Shown: positions 9,423 to 18,421 of the stretch, piece by piece
Layout: every line of letters begins with the position of its first letter
Position numbering within the stretch: the stretch's first letter is position 1
Assembly: GCA_963716685.1 (NCBI GenBank)
Contig: CAVQTR010000003.1
Location: forward strand, 186,001 to 250,000
DNA: 64,000 nucleotides
Direction: 5' to 3'
Source of the DNA: JALYXI01 sp963716685
Lineage (GTDB): Bacteria; Acidobacteriota; Terriglobia; Bryobacterales; Bryobacteraceae
Made by a program: the position numbers and the translations under genes
The notes under the pieces: generated by a model
Databases searched by the model: none
Told to the model about the DNA's origin: nothing
The model's input: the letters and a program-made list of their open reading frames with translations, nothing else

Positions 9423-10062
9423 CTTCCACGCGCTCATCTTCGATATGGATGGCGTGATCATCCATTCGAATCCCTGGCACCGTGATTCGTGGGTGGAATA
9501 CAATCGCCGCAACGGTCTTGCGACCACGCCCGAGATGCTGCAGTTCATGTACGGCAAGCGCAATGACGTCATCGTTCACAATTTTTTCGGCAGCCACCTC
9601 ACCGACGCCGAAGTCTTCGCTCACGGCGCCGCGAAAGAGGCGCTCTATCGCGAGATGATCCTGCCCTCCATCCACGAAGCGCTGGTGCCCGGCATCCGCG
9701 AATTTCTGGAGAGCCATCAGTCCATGCCCACCGGCTTGGCTACCAACGCCGAAGCCGAAAATGCGCGGTTCACGCTGCAGCAATCCGGTCTCGGTCCGCT
9801 TTTCCGTGTCGTGGTGAATGGCCAGCAGGTGCGTCACGCGAAGCCACATCCCGAGATTTATCTGCGCGTGGCGGAACTGCTCGGCGTCCCGCCCGCCGAA
9901 ACCCTCGTTTTCGAAGACACTTTTACCGGCGTGGAAGCCGGTCTCGCCGCCGGAATGCAGGTCATCGGTCTTCGCACCACCCACTCCGAGTTACCCGGCA
10001 CTCTCTTTACCATCGACAACTTCTTCGACCCGCGGCTTGCCGACTTAGTCCCTGTTTCCTGA
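9415..10062 (+). CDS. HAD-superfamily phosphatase/phosphomutase (beta-PGM-like)
   Basis: The 215-residue protein is a subfamily IA HAD hydrolase. Motif I is FDMDGVIIHS with both catalytic aspartates, motif II is the threonine in GLATNAEAEN, motif III is the lysine in HAKPHPEIY, and motif IV is FEDTFTGVEAG. A helical cap domain lies between motif I and motif II. These enzymes remove or move phosphate on small sugar phosphates; the substrate is not evident. It follows cutA with an 8-base overlap, but no functional link between the two is known. Confidence 0.85.
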   Translation: MNNFHALIFDMDGVIIHSNPWHRDSWVEYNRRNGLATTPEMLQFMYGKRNDVIVHNFFGSHLTDAEVFAHGAAKEALYREMILPSIHEALVPGIREFLESHQSMPTGLATNAEAENARFTLQQSGLGPLFRVVVNGQQVRHAKPHPEIYLRVAELLGVPPAETLVFEDTFTGVEAGLAAGMQVIGLRTTHSELPGTLFTIDNFFDPRLADLVPVS

Positions 10063-10104
10063 TTTAGCGGAACCTTTGCCTGGCAGACGCGAGTCTATCC
10101 TGCT

Positions 10105-12090
10105 ATGCGGAGTCACATTCCTGCGCTTTGTGCGTTTGTCTGTCTCGCGGCAATTGGTTTCGCCGCCGAACTGCCGGTAAGGGAAGTCGTGCTCTACAAG
10201 CACGGAGTCGGCTTCTTCCAGCGTTCCGGAACTCTGGCGCCGGGCGAAACCGCGCGCCTGGATTTCAAAGCAGCGGAAATGAATGATGTGCTGAAATCCC
10301 TGACCATCTCGGAAAAGGGTGGCGGCAAAGTCTCCGGGCTGCGCTACGATTCCAGCATTCCGCTGGTCCGTAAACTCGCTGACTATCCCTTCAGCATCGA
10401 AACGGGACAGCCGCTTAGCGGCATCCTCGACCAGATGCGCGGTGCGCGAATTGAAGTCCAGTTCGGCACGGAGAAAACGGCAGGTGTCGTGGTCAGCGCG
10501 CGCAATACGGCGGCAACGAAAGAGGCACCCGAGCGCGAGCAGTTGACGCTGCTTCTGGATGCGGGGGAACTGCGCACTTTCGATCTTCTTGCCGCAGCCG
10601 CCATCCGGTTCAGCGACCCAAAGCTGCAGGCGCGGTTCAAGGACTATCTCACAGCCGTGGCCGACTCGCATTCTTCCGATAAACGCAGCGTCTACGTCGA
10701 TTCCACCGGCAACCAGACACGGGATATCAGCGCCAGCTATATCATCCCCAGTCCGGTTTGGAAATCCAGTTACCGGCTGATTTTTGAAGGCCCGCAGCCC
10801 ACCTTGGAAGGCTGGGCGATCGTCGACAATACCACCGGCGAGGATTGGACCGGCGTGCGCATGTCGCTGGTTTCAGGTAAGCCGATTTCCTTCGTCAGCG
10901 CGCTTTACGAGCCACGGTATGTGGACCGGCTCACCGCTGAACTCCCCGAATACCAGGGTCTGACCCCGACAGTGTATGCCGGTTCCATGGCCGCTGAGGC
11001 GGAGGTGATGCCCCGCGCCAAAATACGGGGAAGCGGAGTCTTAGGCGGCATTATGGGAGGGTTGCCGAGCGCGGCTCCCCCGGCGCCCAGATCGGAGCCA
11101 AGTTCCATTGCGGCGCAGGCAGGCAGCCGCGAAGTGGGCGAGCTGTTCGAATACCAGATCTCGACGCCTGTCACCATCCGGAAGGATGAGTCCGCCATGC
11201 TGCCGTTTCTGCAGCAAAAGATCACAGGCCGCCGGCTGTTGATCTATTCCGATCCTGCCAGGCAGAATCCGCTTCAGGCTGCCGAACTCACCAACTCCAC
11301 CGGCAAAACTCTGGACGGCGGCCCCATCACCGTGTTCGACGGCGGCGCCTACGGCGGCGAAGCCCTCGTCGAAACGATCAAGTCCGGCGACAAACGGCTC
11401 ATCAGTTATGCCGTCGATCTGGGAACGCGCATCACCACCGCTTACGATTCGAAGAACGCCATCGTGCGCGAAGTGCATGCCAGCCGCGGCCTGCTGACCA
11501 CGCGCATGGCTGCGGAAGAAATCAAAACTTACACGATTCACAACGTAGACCCAAAAACCAAAACACTGATCGTCGAACACGTGGTGCGGCCGCAGTACAA
11601 CCTGCTCTCGCCCAAACCCACCGAAACCTCGCCCACGGCTTACCGGTTTGAAGTGGCGCTGCCGGCTGCGGGCACGCAAAAGCTCGCGGTCTCCGAAGAG
11701 CGGGTCTATTCCACCAGCATCTCGATCCTGAACTTCACACCCGACCAGCTTGGTTCCTACACGCAGAACAAACTACTGAGCGATGCCGCCACCCGGCAGC
11801 TCCGTCAGGTAATGGAAGCAAAGCGCCGGATTTCCGATCTCGACGCACAGGCGAGCGAACTGCAGTCTGCCCTCGAAAACCTGAACGGCGATCAGAACCG
11901 CCTGCGCGAAAACATTACCACTCTGAACAATGTCAGCGGCCAACAGCAGCAGGTACAGGGATATGCCACAAAGCTGGGTACTCAGGAAGCCCGGATCGCC
12001 ACGCTCCGGGACCAGCAAACGCAAGTTCGCCAGCGCCGGGCGGAGGCGCAAAGCGCACTCGACAAACTCGTCCAGGCGCTGGATTTCTGA
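10105..12090 (+). CDS. Exported DUF4139 family protein
   Basis: The 661-residue protein has a signal peptide (MRSHIPALCAFVCLAAIGFAAE). Its N-terminal domain has the family pattern VREVVLYKHGVGFFQRSG and MNDVLKSLTISE. The central DUF4139 region includes SYIIPSPVWKSSYRLIF, EGWAIVDNTTGEDWTGVRMSLVSG and a later beta-rich part. The last 100 residues (about 555-660) form a coiled coil rich in Gln, Arg and Leu. A Gly/Ala/Pro-rich insert lies near 310-335. The family is widespread in Acidobacteria and of unknown function. It stands alone, preceded by the HAD gene and followed 15 bases later by the FAH gene. Confidence 0.85.
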   Translation: MRSHIPALCAFVCLAAIGFAAELPVREVVLYKHGVGFFQRSGTLAPGETARLDFKAAEMNDVLKSLTISEKGGGKVSGLRYDSSIPLVRKLADYPFSIETGQPLSGILDQMRGARIEVQFGTEKTAGVVVSARNTAATKEAPEREQLTLLLDAGELRTFDLLAAAAIRFSDPKLQARFKDYLTAVADSHSSDKRSVYVDSTGNQTRDISASYIIPSPVWKSSYRLIFEGPQPTLEGWAIVDNTTGEDWTGVRMSLVSGKPISFVSALYEPRYVDRLTAELPEYQGLTPTVYAGSMAAEAEVMPRAKIRGSGVLGGIMGGLPSAAPPAPRSEPSSIAAQAGSREVGELFEYQISTPVTIRKDESAMLPFLQQKITGRRLLIYSDPARQNPLQAAELTNSTGKTLDGGPITVFDGGAYGGEALVETIKSGDKRLISYAVDLGTRITTAYDSKNAIVREVHASRGLLTTRMAAEEIKTYTIHNVDPKTKTLIVEHVVRPQYNLLSPKPTETSPTAYRFEVALPAAGTQKLAVSEERVYSTSISILNFTPDQLGSYTQNKLLSDAATRQLRQVMEAKRRISDLDAQASELQSALENLNGDQNRLRENITTLNNVSGQQQQVQGYATKLGTQEARIATLRDQQTQVRQRRAEAQSALDKLVQALDF

Positions 12091-12105
12091 TACAACAGCA
12101 AAGGC

Positions 12106-12954
12106 GTGAAACTTTTAACTTTCCTGTACAGCGGTCAAAAGCATGCGGGCGTGCTGGTGGAGGGCGGGGTGGTGCCCGTGCTCGATATCAACTCCAAACA
12201 CCGCACGCGGCTGCCCAACAATCTCCTCGAGATCATTCAGGCCGGCATCAAAGAAATCCCGGTGAAGGGAGTGCCGCCCATCCCCCTCGAGCAGATCAAA
12301 CCCCTGCTGCCCTACGATGTGCCGCCGAAAATCTGGTGCATCGGGCTGAATTACCTCTCGCACGCCGAAGACATCAACGCCGTGCAGCCGGAAGAGCCGG
12401 GGAGTTTCATGAAGCCGGCCTCCTGCATGTTTCAGCCCGGCGGTGAAATCGTGCTGCCTCCCGAACACCTCTCCAGCGATGTGGACGCCGAAGGTGAACT
12501 GGGCGTCATCATCGGCCGCACCAGTCGCTTCCTTACCACCGAGCGGGTGCCCGATGCCATCTACGGTTACACCACCACGCTCGATCTCACAGCGCTCGAT
12601 GTTCTGAGAAAAAATCCGCGTTATCTGACGCGATCCAAGAGCTTCGACACGTTCTTTAGTTTCGGCCCGGTGATCGTGACGGCCGATGAGGTGCCGGATG
12701 TGGATGCGCTCGAAGTGATCACCGAACACAATGACGGCGTCTGCTCCCGCGATTTCGTCCGCCACATGCGCACCCGCCCTTACGAGCTGGTACGGTTTCA
12801 CAGCGACTACATGACTCTTCATCCGGGCGACCTGATCTCCACCGGCTGCCCCAAAGGCGCCCGCATCAAGGCCGGAGACCGCGTGCGCGCCCGAATCGAA
12901 GGCGTGGGCACCCTGGAAGCGTCTGTAAACGGACACGATGCTAGACTGAGTTAA
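12106..12954 (+). CDS. Fumarylacetoacetate hydrolase (FAH) family protein
   Basis: The 282-residue protein starts at GTG with AAAGG just upstream. The FAH fold is shown by KIWCIGLNYLSHAED, SFMKPASCMFQPGGEIVLP, the metal-binding DVDAEGELGVIIGR, GYTTTLDLTALDVL, and the late GDLISTGCPKGARIKAGD. Members catalyse hydrolysis, isomerisation or decarboxylation of 2-oxo/enol acids in the breakdown of aromatic or sugar acids and use Mg2+ or Mn2+. The exact reaction cannot be read from sequence. The next gene's GTG follows immediately after the stop, so they probably share an mRNA. Confidence 0.88.
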   Translation: MKLLTFLYSGQKHAGVLVEGGVVPVLDINSKHRTRLPNNLLEIIQAGIKEIPVKGVPPIPLEQIKPLLPYDVPPKIWCIGLNYLSHAEDINAVQPEEPGSFMKPASCMFQPGGEIVLPPEHLSSDVDAEGELGVIIGRTSRFLTTERVPDAIYGYTTTLDLTALDVLRKNPRYLTRSKSFDTFFSFGPVIVTADEVPDVDALEVITEHNDGVCSRDFVRHMRTRPYELVRFHSDYMTLHPGDLISTGCPKGARIKAGDRVRARIEGVGTLEASVNGHDARLS

Positions 12955-13311
12955 GTGCTTTCCGGGCTGAAACGCTTCATTTTGTGGGATTACCCGCGCG
13001 CCTCCTGGCAGTATGACGTCATGGTCGGCCTGATCCTGCTGTTCATCTTCCTTACCCCGCGCGACTGGTTTCGCGATTCTCCGAAGGTTCCCAAAGCCAG
13101 TGAAGTCGTGCTCCTGCCCGGCACCCACGATGGCGAGGTTTTTTGGATCGAACCAGCCCTGGTTGCTCCCATTCCGGAAGGCCAGCGCCTCTCGCGCGTC
13201 AGTGATATTCTCCGCTCCACCTTCCATCGAAACAGCAAAGTCACCCGGCTGGAACCCATTTACGATTCCGAGCAGACCGTCGAAGGCTATATGGCTTTCG
13301 CCCGGCCATGA
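12955..13311 (+). CDS. Small inner-membrane hypothetical protein
   Basis: The 118-residue protein starts at a GTG directly after the FAH stop. One transmembrane helix lies at about 22-36 (MVGLILLFIFL), followed by TPRDWFRDSPKVPK and a soluble domain of about 75 residues ending in QTVEGYMAFARP. I do not recognise the family. Its end overlaps the LolA-like gene by 4 bases, and the pair is probably translated together, so it may help anchor or guide an envelope process. The post-helix motif resembles that of the small protein at 3382-3615. Confidence 0.7.
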   Translation: MLSGLKRFILWDYPRASWQYDVMVGLILLFIFLTPRDWFRDSPKVPKASEVVLLPGTHDGEVFWIEPALVAPIPEGQRLSRVSDILRSTFHRNSKVTRLEPIYDSEQTVEGYMAFARP

Positions 13312-13985
13312 AACTTCTGGCCTGCGCCGCCTCATTTTGCATGGCGGCGTGCTTCGCGGCAGACCCGGTCTCCACCGCGCTGGCCAGGATGGATCAAAAC
13401 GCTGCTTCCTTTTCCGGCGTCACCTGCACCATCAAGCGGGTGACATATACGGCGGCGATCGGCAGCGATACCGGTACCGAGACGGGAATCATGACCTTGA
13501 AGCGCCCGGCCGCGCACGATATGCGTGTGTTGATTCATTTCGCGCCGCCGGAGGAAAAGTACGTCTCGCTGCAGGATAATCTGGCGGATGTCTACTATCC
13601 CAAGATCAACACCGTCCAGGAATACGACGCCACGAAGTACCGCGGTCTCTTCGATCAGTTCTTTCTTCTCGGGTTCGGCAGTTCGGGGCGCGAACTGGCC
13701 AGTTCTTACGACATCACCTCGCTGGGCGGCGACACCATTGAGGGCGAGAAGACGCTGCATCTTCAACTAATACCCAAATCGAAGAAAGTTCTGGAGCAGC
13801 TGCGCAAAGTGGAACTGTGGCTCTCTGAGAAGAGCGGCTATCCCGTGCGGCAGAAGCTGTATTTCCCCTCAGGTGACATGCAAACCGTCACCTACACCGA
13901 TCTAAAAATCAATCCCAAAATCTCCGATTCCGCGCTGCGACTAAAACTGCCGAAGGGTGTTCTAAAAACGAATCCCGGCAGATAG
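13308..13985 (+). CDS. LolA-like outer-membrane lipoprotein-sorting protein
   Basis: The 225-residue protein has a signal peptide (MKLLACAASFCMAACFAA) and a domain like the LolA/LolB half-barrel used in acidobacterial outer-membrane sorting proteins: LARMDQNAASFSGVTCTIKR, an intermediate GIMTLKRPAAHDMRVLIHF strand pair, DVYYPKINTVQEYD, and late strands KVELWLSEKSGYPVRQK and QTVTYTDLKINPKIS. It should act in the periplasm in carrying hydrophobic molecules. Cysteines are present in the signal region but the lipobox is unclear. The start overlaps the preceding membrane gene by 4 bases. Confidence 0.75.
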   Translation: MKLLACAASFCMAACFAADPVSTALARMDQNAASFSGVTCTIKRVTYTAAIGSDTGTETGIMTLKRPAAHDMRVLIHFAPPEEKYVSLQDNLADVYYPKINTVQEYDATKYRGLFDQFFLLGFGSSGRELASSYDITSLGGDTIEGEKTLHLQLIPKSKKVLEQLRKVELWLSEKSGYPVRQKLYFPSGDMQTVTYTDLKINPKISDSALRLKLPKGVLKTNPGR

Positions 13986-14005
13986 CCATCCCACAATTGG
14001 CCCGA

Positions 14006-15112
14006 ATGCTGCAAACGTACAAACCTGTGAGTTCCTCTTCGCGCCTGCTCTACCTCGACTGGGTGCGCGGAGTGGCCGCAGTCATCATGCTGCAGGGCCA
14101 CGTTTTCAACTCGTTCACCCGTCAGGATCTGCGGTCCGGCGGTCCTTACATGCTTTCCCAGTTCGTCGGCGGCATGCCTCCGGCCATCTTTCTCTTCCTC
14201 ACCGGAGTGACCCTCGCTTTCCTGATGGACAGCACGGAGCGCAAAGGCTTTTCCCCTGGCCGCCGCGTCTGGGCAGCGCTCAACCGCGCCGGATTCCTGC
14301 TCGGCATCGCCTTCGCCTTCCGCATTCAGCTCTGGGCCTTCTCCTCCTCACGGCAGTGGAGTGATCTGACCCGCGTCGACATTCTGAACTGCATGGGTTT
14401 CGCTATCGCGATTGCCTCCGTCATGGCGCTCTTCCGAACCGTGGAACGCATCCGGCTGTGTGCTGTGCTCGGCATCGCCATTTGCTCCGCCGCGCCGCTG
14501 ATCTCGCAGGTGGATTTCTCCGGAGTCGCGCCGGTCGTTCGCGACTACATCGTTCCGAACTTCAACTTTTTTGGTTTTTTCCCCTGGGCTTCGTTTCTCT
14601 TTTTCGGCATCAGCTTCGGCAGCCTGCTGCGGACGCTGAAAGAAGAAGAGATTGGGCAAACCATGCAGTGGACCGCGCTCGGTGGAATTGCTCTGGCCTT
14701 CAGCGCTTACACGCTGTCTTCTATGTCGCTTTCCATTTACTCGAAAGTCGATTTCTGGCTTAACAGTCCGGCGCTGGTGTTCATCAAGATGGGCGCGCTG
14801 CTGATCGGGGTTGCTTTCGCCTACGTCTGGACGTTACAACCGGGTGTACAGGGATGGAGCTGGGTCAGGCAGTTTGGTACCACTTCGCTGCTGGTTTACT
14901 GGGTCCACATCGAACTCGTGTATGGAAGATGGTTGGGATTCTGGAAGGACAATCTGACGATTGGAGAAACCATCGCGGCAGCTGTTGGTATCACGGTATC
15001 GATGCTGATTCTCTCCGTCGCGAAGACTACTTACCCGGTCTGGAAGGCATGGCTTCTCCCCACGCCCCCCGTCCCGAGTGGACAACTTCCCCCTAAACTG
15101 AAATCGAATTAG
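14006..15112 (+). CDS. Multi-span membrane protein, DUF1624/acyltransferase-like
   Basis: About ten hydrophobic segments fill this 368-residue protein. The N-terminus has YLDWVRGVAAVIMLQGHVFN and GGMPPAIFLFLTGVTLAF, which match the DUF1624/heparan-alpha-glucosaminide N-acetyltransferase-like group; the His in QGH is the presumed catalytic residue. Members move acyl groups across the inner membrane onto surface glycans, but the acceptor here is unknown. I chose the ATG at 14006; a TTG three codons earlier (13997) is possible. It abuts the convergent FAS1 gene with no gap. Confidence 0.75.
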   Translation: MLQTYKPVSSSSRLLYLDWVRGVAAVIMLQGHVFNSFTRQDLRSGGPYMLSQFVGGMPPAIFLFLTGVTLAFLMDSTERKGFSPGRRVWAALNRAGFLLGIAFAFRIQLWAFSSSRQWSDLTRVDILNCMGFAIAIASVMALFRTVERIRLCAVLGIAICSAAPLISQVDFSGVAPVVRDYIVPNFNFFGFFPWASFLFFGISFGSLLRTLKEEEIGQTMQWTALGGIALAFSAYTLSSMSLSIYSKVDFWLNSPALVFIKMGALLIGVAFAYVWTLQPGVQGWSWVRQFGTTSLLVYWVHIELVYGRWLGFWKDNLTIGETIAAAVGITVSMLILSVAKTTYPVWKAWLLPTPPVPSGQLPPKLKSN

Positions 15113-15667
15113 TTAGTTGGGCATCAACACGGTGTCGACAACATGAATGACACCGTTCTTCTGCATCACATTGGCTATCGTCACGGTCGACATCCCGCCC
15201 TTTTCGTCCTTGAGAACGATGTTGGTGCCCTGGATCATCGCGGTCAAAGTACCACCCTGCACGGTCTTCAGTGACGCGCTGCCGTTGCCGGCCTTGATCA
15301 TCTTCTTAAGATCCGCGGCGGTAACTTTGCCGGGGACCACGTGGTAAGTCAGAATCTTGACCAGAGTGTCCTTGTTTTCCGGTTTCAGCAGAGTATCCAC
15401 GGTGCCAGCCGGCAGCTTCGCAAACGCCTCATTCGTCGGCGCGAACACCGTGAACGGGCCAGCGCCCTTAAGCGTTTCCACCAGTCCGGCGGCCTTGACG
15501 GCGGCCACCAGTGTGGTGTGATCGCTGGAGTTCACAGCGTTGTCGATGATGTCTTTCTCGGGCGACATGCTGTGTCCGCCCACCATTGGATTCTTCGCGG
15601 CAAACATACCTACGGAGGCCACGGCAAGTACAAGCACACTTCGGGTTAACATACTACGTCGTTTCAT
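15113..15667 (-). CDS. Secreted fasciclin (FAS1) domain protein
   Basis: The 184-residue protein has a signal peptide (MKRRSMLTRSVLVLAVASVGMFA) and one FAS1 domain. Both conserved boxes are present: H1 as GPFTVFAPTNEAFAKLP and H2 near the end as GVIHVVDTVLMP, with the YH motif in ILTYHVVPGK. FAS1 proteins are secreted adhesins. A strong ribosome site (GGAGAAG) precedes the ATG. The 208 bases between this gene and pcrA hold the two divergent promoters and no other feature I can support. Confidence 0.95.
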   Translation of the reverse strand: MKRRSMLTRSVLVLAVASVGMFAAKNPMVGGHSMSPEKDIIDNAVNSSDHTTLVAAVKAAGLVETLKGAGPFTVFAPTNEAFAKLPAGTVDTLLKPENKDTLVKILTYHVVPGKVTAADLKKMIKAGNGSASLKTVQGGTLTAMIQGTNIVLKDEKGGMSTVTIANVMQKNGVIHVVDTVLMPN

Positions 15668-15875
15668 TTCTTCTCCAATCCTGATTCGGGTTGTTACAAA
15701 TGGTGTGAGCGGGCTATGTTACCGCGGAACGGCAACTTACGCCCTGCCAACTCAGATGAGCGATTACAAAAGCCGTACTTACTTTATTTCAAAAAATCGC
15801 AAAAGAAACCCTTTCCGCGCCCGCGCCGGGAGCAGGCCGGGGAACCCAAAATGTTAAGATTCAGATGTCCCCCTC

Positions 15876-18263
15876 ATGGATTTCCTGAAAGGCCTCAATC
15901 CTCAACAGCATGACGCCGTCGCCTTGACGGAAGGACCGATGCTGATTCTCGCCGGCGCGGGTTCCGGCAAGACCCGCGTGATCACGCACCGCATCGCCCA
16001 CCTGATCAGCGATAAGCGTGTGCCGCCCTCGGCCATTTTGGCCGTCACCTTCACCAACAAGGCTGCGGCGGAAATGCGCGAGCGCGTGGCGTCGCTGCTT
16101 GCCGGCATGGAAATCGGCAGCGGTCCCAACCTCGCTACCTTTCACTCGTTCTGTGTCCGCCTGCTGCGCCGCGATGGCACACCCCTCGCGCAGATTCGCC
16201 CCGGTTTCACCACCAGGTTTTCCATCTACGACGATGACGAGCAACTCGCCGTGATCAAAGGCGCTTACAAGCGCATGGGCCTCGATGACAAGGCGCTTCC
16301 CTATCGCGCCACCATGTCCGTCATCAGCAAGGCCAAGAACGAAAGAAAGAGCCCGCAGGACCTCTACAGCGAATCCACCGACCCGAAGATGACCCGCATC
16401 GCCGCAGTCTTCGAGGAGTATGAAAAGGGTCTGCGCCAGGCCAATGCGCTCGATTTTGACGACCTGCTGCTCGAGACTGTTCGCCTGCTTTTCCACGACG
16501 CTGCGACGCGTGATGCCTGGAACCGCCGCCTCAGTTATCTGATGATCGATGAGTATCAGGACACCAACCGCACGCAATATGACCTGATCCGCCTGCTCTC
16601 CCGCTCGCACGACAATGTCTGCGTAGTAGGCGATGAGGACCAGTCCATATATAGCTGGCGCGGCGCCGATATCCGCAACATCCTCGATTTCGAAAAGGAT
16701 TATCCGAACGCAAAGGTAATCCGTCTTGAGCAGAACTACCGCTCTACGAAGAACATCTTGGAAGCCGCCAGCGCCTTGGTGGCCAATAACAAGGAGCGCA
16801 AGGGCAAGTGGCTTTGGACCGCTGCGCAGTCCGGAGAACTGATCGGTGTCTATGGCGGCTACGATTCCAACAACGAAGCGCTGTTCATCGCCGACACCAT
16901 TGAGAAGCTGCTGCGCCGGCACCCGGAAGAGCGTGTCGCGGTGCTCTACCGGACCAACTCGCAGTCACGTCAGATCGAAGAGGCGCTGCGCCGCTACGGA
17001 CGCCGGTACATCGTGGTCGGCGGCATCAGCTACTACGGCCGCGCTGAAGTCAAAGACGTTCTGGCATACCTGAAAGCCGCCATCTCGCCCGCGGATTCCA
17101 TCAGCATCCTCCGCGTCATCAATACGCCCGCCCGCGGAATCGGCAAGACCTCGGTCGATCAGGTGGAAGCTTTTGCGCTCGAAAACAACCTGAGCGTCTA
17201 CGATGCCATCAGGCGCATGCTCGACGAGCGCATATTCTCCACGCGCGCGCATTCCGCTCTCTTCGCCTTCATCAACCTGATCGACGAACTGGGCAAGGCA
17301 GCGGAATTCCTCCCGCTCAATGAGCTGATCAAAGCCATCGAAGAGCGCACTGGCTATCGCAAGATGCTGGAAACGGAGAACACGCCCGAATCACAGGCGC
17401 GCCTCGAAAACCTGGACGAACTCGCGAACGCCGCCGCCGAAGCGGTGGAACGTGGCGAAACGCCTCCCGAATTCCTCGACCATGCTGCCCTCGTTGCCCA
17501 GGCGGACGCGCTGGAATCCGATTCCCAGGTGACGCTGCTGACCATGCACAACGCCAAGGGTCTCGAGTTCCCCTTCGTCTTCGTCGCCGGTCTGGAAGAT
17601 GGCCTGTTCCCGCATAGCCGTTCCCTCAACTCCGAAGCCGCCATGGAAGAGGAGCGTCGCCTCTGCTACGTCGGCATGACGCGCGCGGAAAAGCGCCTCT
17701 ACCTCACCTGGGCCAAATACCGTCGGCGCTTCGGCGGCGGTGAACTGGAGCGCTCCATCCCCTCCCGCTTCCTGCGCGAAGTCCCCGCCGAACTTACCGT
17801 CAACCTCGGCCCGGAAGACCGAGAGGATGTCCCCCAGGTGGACCTCACCGCCGAGCGTTACGACGTCCGCCAGGGCGCGAAAAAGAACCTGTATACCGGC
17901 AAGACTTACAATTCGCTCAACAACATTTCGCAGTTCTTCTCCGACCGCGGAATTCCCATGTCCCCGACGAGCGTGCCCCCGCCGCCCCCGGGCGCCCCAC
18001 CCCGCGCCGCCGCTCCGGTTGCCACGCCGCCGGGAATTGCGGCCAAAATCCCCCCGCCGCTTTCCCGCACCCCGCTTCCTACGCCGCCCCCGCGCCCAAA
18101 AACCCCCGCTCGAACAGGTACAGTAGTAGAACATCCCAAATACGGGACTGGTACGATTGTCCGGCGCGAGGGCGAAGGAGACGACGCAAAGCTCACCATT
18201 CATTTCCAGCGCTACGGACTCAAAAAGCTGGTGGAAAAATACGCAGGACTGAAGAAAGATTAA
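15876..18263 (+). CDS. pcrA: ATP-dependent DNA helicase PcrA/UvrD
   Basis: The 795-residue superfamily 1A helicase shows all core motifs: Walker A AGAGSGKT (26-33), AVTFTNKAAAEMR, MIDEYQDTN, VGDEDQSIYSWRGAD, LEQNYRS, TMHNAKGLEFPFVFVAGLEDGLFPH region, and RRLCYVGMTRA. It unwinds DNA 3' to 5' in excision repair and in removing stalled RNA polymerase. Residues about 690-745 form a proline-rich linker. The last 45 residues (TVVEHPKYGTGTIVRREGEG) are the Tudor-like domain that binds RNA polymerase in PcrA. A TAAGAT box lies 15 bases before the ATG. The stop overlaps the next small gene as TAATG. Confidence 0.97.
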   Translation: MDFLKGLNPQQHDAVALTEGPMLILAGAGSGKTRVITHRIAHLISDKRVPPSAILAVTFTNKAAAEMRERVASLLAGMEIGSGPNLATFHSFCVRLLRRDGTPLAQIRPGFTTRFSIYDDDEQLAVIKGAYKRMGLDDKALPYRATMSVISKAKNERKSPQDLYSESTDPKMTRIAAVFEEYEKGLRQANALDFDDLLLETVRLLFHDAATRDAWNRRLSYLMIDEYQDTNRTQYDLIRLLSRSHDNVCVVGDEDQSIYSWRGADIRNILDFEKDYPNAKVIRLEQNYRSTKNILEAASALVANNKERKGKWLWTAAQSGELIGVYGGYDSNNEALFIADTIEKLLRRHPEERVAVLYRTNSQSRQIEEALRRYGRRYIVVGGISYYGRAEVKDVLAYLKAAISPADSISILRVINTPARGIGKTSVDQVEAFALENNLSVYDAIRRMLDERIFSTRAHSALFAFINLIDELGKAAEFLPLNELIKAIEERTGYRKMLETENTPESQARLENLDELANAAAEAVERGETPPEFLDHAALVAQADALESDSQVTLLTMHNAKGLEFPFVFVAGLEDGLFPHSRSLNSEAAMEEERRLCYVGMTRAEKRLYLTWAKYRRRFGGGELERSIPSRFLREVPAELTVNLGPEDREDVPQVDLTAERYDVRQGAKKNLYTGKTYNSLNNISQFFSDRGIPMSPTSVPPPPPGAPPRAAAPVATPPGIAAKIPPPLSRTPLPTPPPRPKTPARTGTVVEHPKYGTGTIVRREGEGDDAKLTIHFQRYGLKKLVEKYAGLKKD

Positions 18264-18421
18264 TGAACACGAAAAACCTCGAAGATAAAGAAGAACGTAA
18301 AAAGCTGAAGCGTGTCGCTCGCAAAAAAGCCGCGCCCAAAGCCAAGCGCAAGGCGGGCGAAGCCCGCGGCTCCAATAAGAAAAAGGTGAAGAAGCTAGCG
18401 CAGGGCCAGCGGAAGCGTTAG
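18263..18421 (+). CDS. Tiny very basic protein (52 aa)
   Basis: This short frame encodes 52 residues, of which 16 are lysine and 7 arginine. It starts MNTKNLEDKEERKKLKR and ends LAQGQRKR. Its ATG overlaps the pcrA stop (TAATG) and its TAG overlaps the GTG of the permease (TAGTG), so it is placed for coupled translation from both sides. The composition suggests a nucleic-acid or ribosome-binding peptide, or a disordered tail. No family is recognised. The tight fit argues that it is real, but a chance frame is possible. Confidence 0.55.
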   Translation: MNTKNLEDKEERKKLKRVARKKAAPKAKRKAGEARGSNKKKVKKLAQGQRKR

